Origin: Anaerolineales bacterium
GTDB taxonomy: Bacteria; Chloroflexota; Anaerolineae; Anaerolineales; E44-bin32
Assembly: GCA_011772595.1 (NCBI GenBank)
Contig: WVZH01000216.1
Coordinates: 63,735 to 90,281, forward strand
Direction: 5' to 3'
Length of the DNA stretch: 26,547 bases
Shown here: in pieces, positions 1-6,023 of the stretch
Numbering within the stretch: position 1 is the first letter of the stretch
Layout of the letters: each line of letters starts with the position of its first letter
Made by a program: the position numbers and the translations under genes
Notes under the pieces: generated by a model
The model's input: the letters and a program-made list of their open reading frames with translations, nothing else
The model's database searches: none
Told to the model about the DNA's origin: nothing

Positions 1-534
1 TAAGAGCGAATCCACCTCCAATATCGCCCGTAGAGGATAGCTCTTGTAGGCCACCCTGGCTCGTTCGGCTTGTGGATCATACCAATTCGAAGATCCTTTC
101 GGCATTGTATGCAAGAAGAAGCTCAAGGGACGTAGGATGGGCCTTAAGCGTTTCAAGCGAGGATCGGGAGGTAGGCGATAAGGGGTCGACAAGGCAGCAA
201 CGGCTCGGACCTCACGCCTGGCGGATTGTAGCAATGATAATGCTCCTCCAACGGAAAACCCAACTGCGATTACCTGCTCACAGATAGTACTCAAGATCTC
301 GTACCCGTCTTCTACGGAAGCCAACCAATCATGCCAGCGGGAGCGATTCATGTCTTTGACGTTCGTTCCATGGCTGGACAGTCGAACACCGAGCACGGTG
401 TGGCCTTGACGGGCTAGAAACGCGCCGAGTTCACGTACCTCCTGTGGTGAGGCCGTGAATCCATGCGTCAGCAGGCAACCGACTTTCCCGCCGGGGAAGA
501 AGAACGGCTCGGCCCCTCGAATGATCTGCCTCAC
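1..534 (-). CDS. Alpha/beta-hydrolase (carboxylesterase-like), second tandem paralog, partial
   Basis: This reading frame is open from base 534 to the window edge, about 178 codons, so the C-terminus is missing. It begins VRQIIRGAEPFFFPGG and continues GCLLTHGFTASP, which matches the start of the neighbouring hydrolase almost residue by residue. The nucleophile elbow is visible as GFSVGG (G-x-S-x-G). The Asp and His of the triad would lie beyond the window. The start is GTG and overlaps the TGA of the upstream gene as GTGA, with a weak GAGAG seven bases before it, so translation is probably coupled. By family this is a soluble serine hydrolase acting on carboxyl esters or a related acyl substrate. 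The true substrate cannot be read from the sequence. Confidence 0.85.
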   Translation of the reverse strand, partial: MRQIIRGAEPFFFPGGKVGCLLTHGFTASPQEVRELGAFLARQGHTVLGVRLSSHGTNVKDMNRSRWHDWLASVEDGYEILSTICEQVIAVGFSVGGALSLLQSARREVRAVAALSTPYRLPPDPRLKRLRPILRPLSFFLHTMPKGSSNWYDPQAERARVAYKSYPLRAILEVDSLL

Positions 535-1295
535 GACGTTGCTCTCTGGATGAAGTCAACGACGTTAGCGAAGACGGTCTGGCGTTCGGCGTCCCGAGGG
601 ACGACGTGACCACTATCTGTAACCCACACGAGTTGCTTGTGTTTGGAAGAAATCGCTTCATGTATGGCGTGCGCGTGTCCCCCGGAGACCGATAGGTCGC
701 CCTTCGAGTGGATCAATAACACGGGGATTTCCAGACCAGGGAGACTGCGCCGCATCAATCTGAGAAGGTTGTCTACTTCCGAGCCCCCTCGAACGGGATA
801 ACTTGCATAATCCAGGTGACTTTCTGCAGCCTCGCTGTCGTGCCAATCGGAACGTCCCCTTTTGGTTCGATATCGCCATACTAAGCTCAAGCTTGGAAGG
901 ATACGGCGAAATCGTTTCGCAAGTTGATATGGCATATCGTAGGGGGTCGACATCGCAACCACACCAGTTACAGGAAGGTATGAGCTTACATACAGCGAGA
1001 GCACTCCACCCATGGATAAACCCATAACGATGATTTGAGAGCAGACGTCGTTCAGAAGATGGTATCCATCCTCGGCCGAGGCGACCCAGTCTTTCCACCG
1101 GGCTCGGACGATATCTTTAACCTGGGTGGCGTGTGCGAACAAGCGCGGCGCATGCACGGAGTACCCATGATTTGCTAGTTGATCGCCTAGCCAACGCATT
1201 TCGAACGGGGTTCCCGTGAATCCGTGAAGTAGGAGGCAGCCGATATCTCCACCTGGAAGGTAGAATGGCTCAGCGCCCCTCATAATCTGTTTCAA
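531..1295 (-). CDS. Alpha/beta-hydrolase (carboxylesterase/monoglyceride-lipase-like), first tandem paralog
   Basis: A 254-residue serine hydrolase of the alpha/beta fold. The HGFTGTP oxyanion loop is near residues 24-30, the nucleophile is Ser94 in GLSMGG, the likely acid is Asp200 in HSKGD, and the likely His is 230 in DSGHVV. The length fits single-domain carboxylesterases. The frame can be extended to a GTG at 1334, but I chose the TTG at 1295. It has a strong GGAGG seven bases upstream, it overlaps the peptidase stop as TTGA, and it puts the N-terminus (LKQIMRGAEPF) in register with the paralog downstream (VRQIIRGAEPF). It is the middle gene of a three-gene minus-strand operon after an M24 peptidase. 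Substrate unknown; probably cytoplasmic, as no signal peptide is seen. Confidence 0.88.
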   Translation of the reverse strand: MKQIMRGAEPFYLPGGDIGCLLLHGFTGTPFEMRWLGDQLANHGYSVHAPRLFAHATQVKDIVRARWKDWVASAEDGYHLLNDVCSQIIVMGLSMGGVLSLYVSSYLPVTGVVAMSTPYDMPYQLAKRFRRILPSLSLVWRYRTKRGRSDWHDSEAAESHLDYASYPVRGGSEVDNLLRLMRRSLPGLEIPVLLIHSKGDLSVSGGHAHAIHEAISSKHKQLVWVTDSGHVVPRDAERQTVFANVVDFIQRATS

Positions 1296-2392
1296 GCGAT
1301 AACCTCCAAATCGCGAGAATAAGAAGTAAGGCACTCGCCGCTGTTGGGAGAGACGATCAAGTTGTCTTCTATGCGGATGCCGCCTTTATTCGGGAGGTAG
1401 ATTCCCGGTTCGATTGTGAAGGTCATTCCGGGCGCGAGGCGTAGATCGTTGTCTGCACGGATCCCCGGGGGCTCGTGCGCGTCGAGACCGATACCATGAC
1501 CAGTACGGTGGATGAAATATTCTCCATATCCCGCATTTTCGATCACCGCTCTGGAGGCGCGATCGATCTGGCCACAAGTTACATCGGGTCGCACGGCCTC
1601 CCTTCCTGCGGCGTTCGCTTCTTGAACGATCCGATATACTTTCTCGAGTTCGGCGTCGATCTCACCAATGGCAAACGTGCGAGTGATATCGGAGATGTAT
1701 CCCTGCGCTCTGGCACCCCAATCCAGGATCAGCAGATCGCCTACTAGTAAGCAACGCTCAGTCGGAGTCGCGTGGGGCAAGGCGCTGTTAGGACCGGAGG
1801 CCACAATTGGACTAAAGGGAAGTTCGGTCTCCGATCCGGCGCGCAATAATTGGACGACGAGTTCGGCTTCTAATTCGCGCTCGGTCATCCCTTGACGAAC
1901 GAGAGGTAGCGTGGCTTCCAGCGCTTTTTCTGCGATCGCGACGGCGCGGCGCATCGACTGGACTTCTGCCTCGTCTTTGAGTATGCGAAGATTGGTGAGC
2001 ACACTCGCCGCGGACACAAATTGTGCATCGGGTGCAACGTTTTCCAATAAACGGAGTTCGAAGACGCGCAGGCGAAGCGGTTCCACACCCACACGACGAC
2101 CGTTCAGCTTATCCGTGACAGATTGAAAGGCTTGGATGCGGGAGGTTTCATCCTCACCATATGTCCGAACTTCGATGTCCAATGTAGACCCCTCGGCTTT
2201 GGTGCGCTCCAACTCCGGCACGACGAGCACCGGTTTTTCATCACGAGAGAAGAGTCCAATGACGGGTCTTTCCATGAGGTGGAAGGACAGTCCGGTGAGG
2301 TAAAAGAAGCTAGTTCCGGGATTGAGAACTATGACCTCGAGTTTCTCAGCTTGTAATGCTGTAAGCAGCTTATCGATGCGTTCCTTAAGCAT
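1292..2392 (-). CDS. M24 family metallopeptidase (Xaa-Pro aminopeptidase/dipeptidase-like)
   Basis: A 366-residue pita-bread fold peptidase expected to cleave N-terminal residues next to proline, using two metal ions. The N-terminal creatinase-like domain covers roughly residues 1-130. The catalytic domain carries all five metal ligands of the family: Asp224 and Asp235 (in LDWGA...SDITRTF), His299 (in HRTGHGIG), Glu328 (in FTIEPGIY) and Glu342 (in GGIRIEDN). The frame is open upstream to 2488, but the ATG at 2392 is preferred. It begins MLKERIDKLLTAL like its family, has an AGGAGGGG Shine-Dalgarno just upstream, and lies about 16 bases after the start of transcription predicted from the promoter at 2415-2443. 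Its stop overlaps the next gene. Xaa-Pro dipeptidase (PepQ-like) and aminopeptidase (PepP-like) cannot be separated here. Confidence 0.93.
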   Translation of the reverse strand: MLKERIDKLLTALQAEKLEVIVLNPGTSFFYLTGLSFHLMERPVIGLFSRDEKPVLVVPELERTKAEGSTLDIEVRTYGEDETSRIQAFQSVTDKLNGRRVGVEPLRLRVFELRLLENVAPDAQFVSAASVLTNLRILKDEAEVQSMRRAVAIAEKALEATLPLVRQGMTERELEAELVVQLLRAGSETELPFSPIVASGPNSALPHATPTERCLLVGDLLILDWGARAQGYISDITRTFAIGEIDAELEKVYRIVQEANAAGREAVRPDVTCGQIDRASRAVIENAGYGEYFIHRTGHGIGLDAHEPPGIRADNDLRLAPGMTFTIEPGIYLPNKGGIRIEDNLIVSPNSGECLTSYSRDLEVIA

Positions 2393-2414
2393 GCTCCCCT
2401 CCTGGTGAGAATGG

Positions 2415-2443
2415 ATTATAGTTGCGCGGGGAGCGAAGATCAA
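2415..2443 (-). promoter_or_regulatory. Sigma70-type promoter for the peptidase-hydrolase operon
   Basis: Read on the minus strand, TTGATC (2443-2438) and TATAAT (2420-2415) are separated by exactly 17 bases. The peptidase ATG lies at 2392, leaving a short leader that holds the Shine-Dalgarno. Confidence 0.75.
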
Positions 2444-2451
2444 TGCGCGGC

Positions 2452-2480
2452 TTGACAGTGAATTTGCGCTCAGGTACAAT
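2452..2480 (+). promoter_or_regulatory. Sigma70-type promoter for the tRNA-Ala/leuS region
   Basis: A perfect TTGACA (2452-2457), a 17-base spacer and TACAAT (2475-2480) stand 16 bases before the first tRNA. Its -35 box is only 8 bases from the -35 box of the divergent promoter on the other strand. Confidence 0.85.
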
Positions 2481-2496
2481 GCCCTCACCTCGGCGG

Positions 2497-2569
2497 GGGC
2501 CTGTGGCGCAGTTGGGAGCGCGCATCAATCGCACTGATGAGGTCGCGGGTTCGAATCCCGCCAGGTCCA
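2497..2569 (+). tRNA. tRNA-Ala (anticodon CGC)
   Basis: A full cloverleaf of 73 bases can be drawn. The acceptor stem GGGCCTG pairs with CAGGTCC, the D stem is GCGC/GCGC, the anticodon stem is CATCA/TGATG, and the T arm is GCGGG-TTCGAAT-CCCGC. The loop ATCGCAC gives anticodon CGC at 2530-2532, which reads GCG (Ala). The G3-U70 wobble, the main identity element for alanyl-tRNA synthetase, is present (G2499 with T2566). The discriminator base is A2569 and CCA is not encoded. Confidence 0.97.
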
Positions 2570-2581
2570 CTGAGCATGCAA

Positions 2582-2654
2582 GGGCCCATGGCGCAGTTGG
2601 GAGCGCGTCTCAATGGCATTGAGAAGGTCGTGGGTTCGAATCCCACTGGGTCCA
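2582..2654 (+). tRNA. tRNA-Ala (anticodon GGC)
   Basis: A second cloverleaf 12 bases after the first, of the same length and with an identical D arm. The acceptor GGGCCCA pairs with TGGGTCC and again has G3-U70 (T2651). The anticodon stem TCTCA/TGAGA closes the loop ATGGCAT, giving anticodon GGC at 2615-2617, which reads GCC (Ala). The T arm is GTGGG-TTCGAAT-CCCAC, the discriminator is A2654, and CCA is not encoded. The pair looks like a duplication followed by divergence of the anticodon arm. Confidence 0.97.
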
Positions 2655-2670
2655 CCTGAAAATTGCATAG

Positions 2671-2947
2671 CAGGCCATGGCGGGAGTAGTATGCCATCTG
2701 CCAGCGAGTCGGGGACGGTGTGAGCCCGGCGCGGTGTTCTCAGAGCACATCCAGACAAGGCTGAACTCGCCTGCCGTCCCATGTGGGACAAGCCCTCTTG
2801 GTGAAGCTAGTAGCCAAGAGCGGGATTCGCCCGATATCGCGAGAAGAGCTGCCCGGTGTCGGCATTTAGAATATAGGCTGAGAAGCCGGGAAGCAGGGTG
2901 GTACCGCGGAGCACCCCTTCGTCCCTGAACAGACGGAGGGTTTTTTT
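2671..2947 (+). ncRNA. T-box leader (Leu specifier CUC) controlling leuS
   Basis: This is a tRNA-sensing leader that lets transcription into leuS proceed when uncharged tRNA-Leu accumulates. The T-box AGGGTGGTACCGCGG is at 2895-2909. Its TGGT bulge (2899-2902) would pair with the tRNA 3' end ACCA, so U faces an A discriminator. Stem I has the S-turn AGTA (2685-2688) on its 5' side, a distal GGTGTGAGCC loop (2717-2726) and GAACTC on its 3' side. This puts the specifier CTC at 2766-2768, a leucine codon. A hairpin CTCTTGG/CCAAGAG follows around 2795-2819. The leader ends in a rho-independent terminator. The motifs are seen directly; the switching mechanism is known for the family. Confidence 0.95.
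2915..2947 (+). terminator. Rho-independent terminator of the T-box leader
   Basis: CCCTTCGTC (2915-2923) pairs with GACGGAGGG (2932-2940), including one T-G wobble, followed by seven T (2941-2947). Its left arm lies directly after the T-box element, so forming the antiterminator would break it. This is the regulated stop before leuS. Confidence 0.93.
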
Positions 2948-2998
2948 ATTCGGTCACGGTGTCATACTGGGAAAAGGATCAAGCGTCGGAGAATGGAT

Positions 2999-5815
2999 AT
3001 GGGAAAGAAAAAAGGAAGCAAGAAAAAGATCGCCGAGCGCCCTCACATCGAGCGGTATGATCCTGGGGAGATCGAGCATCGTTGGCAGTCTCGTTGGGAG
3101 GCGGACGAGTTGTACAAGGCAGTGATCGATCCAAAGAAAGAAAAGTTCTACTTCCTGACCATGCTCCCCTATACCTCCGGGGATATGCATATCGGACACT
3201 GGTATGCCATGACGCCCTCGGATGCGCGCGCGCGCTACTTGCGAATGCGGGGTTTCAATGTGATGTATCCGATTGGCTTCGATGCTTTCGGTTTGCCCGC
3301 GGAGAACGCGGCAATTGATCATGGTATCCACCCCAAGGAATGGACTTACAAGAACATCGAAAACCAGCGGCGCCAACTGCGTAGTATGGGGGCCATGTGG
3401 GATTGGTCGCGCGAGGCGATCTCATCCGATCCGGAATATTACCGTTGGTCGGAATGGTTCTTCCTGCAGATGTACAAGAACGACCTGGCGTATAAAAAGA
3501 TGTCGCCCGTCGATTGGTGTCCGCAATGCAATACCACCTTGGCTCGTGAACAGGTATGGGGTGAAGACCGTCATTGTGAGCGCTGCAAGACGCCTGTGAT
3601 CAAGAAGAACCTGGATCAGTGGTTCTTTCGTATCACCCGATACGCCCAAGAGCTACTCGACTTCGCGATCCTAGACTGGCCCGATCCCGTCAAGACTCTA
3701 CAAGAGAATTGGATCGGACGCAGTGAAGGTGCGAATGTCACCTTCCCAACGGAAGATGGAGATCCAATTGAGGTTTTTACCACACGTCCCGATACGCTCT
3801 GGGGAGCAACGTTCATGGTTCTTGCACCCGAGCATCCGCTGGTCGAGAAGTTGACCTCCACGGAGCAGACCGAAGTTGTTCATGAATATGTCCATCAGGC
3901 TGCACGACAATCAGACATCGAACGTGAGGCCATCGACAAAGAAAAAACCGGTGTTTTCACAGGGGGCTATGCAATCAACCCGGTTAACGATGAGCGCATT
4001 CCGGTGTGGATCGCCGATTACGTCTTGATGACCTACGGCACTGGAGCGATCATGGCTGTGCCCGCACACGATGAACGTGACTTCGAATTCGCCTTGAAAT
4101 TCGGTCTGCCCATTCTGCCTGTCATTGAGCGACCTGATGGTTTGACGAAATCGATGGCCCTGGCAGGGACGATGAAAAAGGGTTTCGCCCAGGCTCTAGA
4201 TAAGGAAAAAATCCCTTTCGAGGAGCGCGAAGGTTCGCTTTTGATCAATATTCCACTTGATAAGGTCTCCCGCTATATCGAGATCGCACAGGAATATGTC
4301 AAACCGGATTCCTGGGTGGAGGTGGTGGGAACCAACTGGTCGTTCATTTTCCATGACGAAATTTGGGAGTGGAATTCGTATGCTTCCGATGTGCGCATCC
4401 TAGAGCGATGCCAGTCTTTGGAACCCAACGTGCGCGACAAACGTACCGTGATGGAGTTGCTGTGGGGGGTTGAGTTTTACCGTGACGCGCTTTATCACGA
4501 TGGCTATGGAACGATGATCAACTCGGGTCCTATGACAGGGACGCCGGGTGAAGAAGCCTTTGAGCAGACGAACGCTTTTCTTGAGCAGAAGGGGGTCGGG
4601 CAGTACGCCGTCAACTACCGTCTTCACGATTGGTTGATCTCGCGTCAGCGCTATTGGGGAGCGCCGATCCCGATCGTGTACTGTCAAGAGTGCGGCATTG
4701 TGCCCGTGCCGGAGGAACAATTGCCCGTGGTGCTGCCCGATGATGTGGAGTGGCGGCCCACGGGTGAGAGTCCACTGAAGTTTCATCCCACATGGAAGCA
4801 CACCCAATGCCCTGTGTGTGATGAACCAGCAGAACGCGAAACCGACACCATGGATACCTTCATGTGTTCGTCCTGGTATCACTTGCGCTACCTCAGCCCA
4901 ACGTATGACAAGAGCCCGTTCGATCCAAAAGAGTACGACTATTGGATGCCGGTCGACACGTACACTGGCGGTGTGGAACACGCGACGATGCACCTGATAT
5001 ACACCCGGTTCTTTCACAAGGCATTCAGGGACTTGGGCGTAACGGAGGGGCACGAACCTATGCTGCAATTGCGCAACCAAGGACAGATTCTCGGACCCGA
5101 TGGGCAACGCATGAGTAAGTCGCGTGGCAACGTGATCGACCCCGATGAACAGGTCGCCACGTATGGTGCCGATGCCGTGCGGGCGTATCTGATGTTCGGT
5201 TACCGTTGGTCGGAAGGTGGTCCTTGGAACCCGGATAACATCCAGGGTGTTGTACGCTGGCTGCATCGCGTTTGGTCCTTGGTGCTGGAAACCAAAGATG
5301 CGCAAGCCGTCGAGGAGGATGCCGAGCGCGCTCGGACCTTGCTGCGTAAAGTGCATCAGACGATACGCCAAGTTTCACATGATTTTGAAAATTTCGAGTT
5401 CAATACGGTCATCTCTGCATTGATGGAACTGACAAATACCATCGCCGATGCGCGCGATACGCAGCAGGCTGGAACACCTGCGTTCGAACAGGCCATCGAG
5501 ACCTTGTTGCTGTTGATGGCCCCACCTACACCGCATATCTCCGAAGAGCTGTGGATGAGACTCGGTAAACCCTATTCCATCCACAATCAACCGTGGCCTG
5601 AGTATGATCCCGAACTGGCGAAAGAGGATGAGATCACATTGGTTGTACAGGTTAATGGCAGAGTACGAGATCGAATCACGGTTCCCGCCGATATACGTGA
5701 AGAGGATGCTAAGGCGATTGCCTTGGGAAGTGAAACTGTGCAGCGTTTCACCGGTGGAGCGGAACCGCGCAAGGTAATCTTCGTTAAAGGACGCTTAGTG
5801 AACATCGTGATATGA
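2999..5815 (+). CDS. leuS: Leucyl-tRNA synthetase
   Basis: A class Ia aminoacyl-tRNA synthetase that charges tRNA-Leu in the cytoplasm. The HIGH signature is at residues 64-67 of this start (MHIGHWYAMT), within a typical LeuRS context (SDARARY...YPIGFDAFGLPAENAAI). A zinc-binding CPQC...CERC pair follows, then the CP1 editing domain with TTRPDTLWG and MAVPAHDERD, and the second signature as RMSKS near residues 704-708. The length, about 938, fits bacterial LeuRS. The frame also has an ATG at 2993, but GGAG (2988-2991) is seven bases before the ATG at 2999 and only one base before 2993, so 2999 is favoured. A lysine-rich N-terminal tail (KKKGSKKK) precedes the catalytic core. Expression is controlled by the T-box leader just upstream, whose Leu specifier agrees with the product. 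Confidence 0.98.
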   Translation: MGKKKGSKKKIAERPHIERYDPGEIEHRWQSRWEADELYKAVIDPKKEKFYFLTMLPYTSGDMHIGHWYAMTPSDARARYLRMRGFNVMYPIGFDAFGLPAENAAIDHGIHPKEWTYKNIENQRRQLRSMGAMWDWSREAISSDPEYYRWSEWFFLQMYKNDLAYKKMSPVDWCPQCNTTLAREQVWGEDRHCERCKTPVIKKNLDQWFFRITRYAQELLDFAILDWPDPVKTLQENWIGRSEGANVTFPTEDGDPIEVFTTRPDTLWGATFMVLAPEHPLVEKLTSTEQTEVVHEYVHQAARQSDIEREAIDKEKTGVFTGGYAINPVNDERIPVWIADYVLMTYGTGAIMAVPAHDERDFEFALKFGLPILPVIERPDGLTKSMALAGTMKKGFAQALDKEKIPFEEREGSLLINIPLDKVSRYIEIAQEYVKPDSWVEVVGTNWSFIFHDEIWEWNSYASDVRILERCQSLEPNVRDKRTVMELLWGVEFYRDALYHDGYGTMINSGPMTGTPGEEAFEQTNAFLEQKGVGQYAVNYRLHDWLISRQRYWGAPIPIVYCQECGIVPVPEEQLPVVLPDDVEWRPTGESPLKFHPTWKHTQCPVCDEPAERETDTMDTFMCSSWYHLRYLSPTYDKSPFDPKEYDYWMPVDTYTGGVEHATMHLIYTRFFHKAFRDLGVTEGHEPMLQLRNQGQILGPDGQRMSKSRGNVIDPDEQVATYGADAVRAYLMFGYRWSEGGPWNPDNIQGVVRWLHRVWSLVLETKDAQAVEEDAERARTLLRKVHQTIRQVSHDFENFEFNTVISALMELTNTIADARDTQQAGTPAFEQAIETLLLLMAPPTPHISEELWMRLGKPYSIHNQPWPEYDPELAKEDEITLVVQVNGRVRDRITVPADIREEDAKAIALGSETVQRFTGGAEPRKVIFVKGRLVNIVI

Positions 5816-5848
5816 GACTCGGTCTCGAGACAAGTAGTTAGAAACTCG

Positions 5849-5874
5849 TAGGGACGTTCAATCGAACGTCCCTA
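5849..5874. repeat. Perfect palindromic hairpin after leuS
   Basis: TAGGGACGTTC (5849-5859) and GAACGTCCCTA (5864-5874) form an 11-bp perfect stem with a 4-base loop. There is no T-run after it, so it is a poor rho-independent terminator, though it may still help end leuS transcription. It resembles the GGGGCG-type palindromes near 17300-17390. Confidence 0.75.
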
Positions 5875-6023
5875 TGTTGCTCTAGAAGAGGGTTGGCGCT
5901 ATAAACTGTAACCAAACTGTTATAAGTTGGTGAACCTGTTGTGAATTTGATACGCGAGATTAGGAGTTGATCTTCTATTTGAATCAACTAGATAAAGGAA
6001 ACTCGCGTTTGAGAGGTTTGGCA

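Noticed and set aside
431..661. Minus-strand frame of 76 codons at the junction of the two hydrolases
   Set aside because: It is an out-of-frame shadow crossing the GTGA overlap; the two hydrolase frames account for the sequence.
2385..2791. Short frames over the tRNA genes containing GFEPTT/GFEPATS-like peptides
   Set aside because: These peptides are the well-known translation of tRNA T-arm sequence (GGTTCGAATCC). The region is fully explained by the two tRNA-Ala genes.
4400..5371. A 323-codon open frame antisense to leuS
   Set aside because: It lies wholly inside leuS, which is unmistakable, and its protein has no recognisable motif. Long antisense frames are common over GC-rich synthetase genes.
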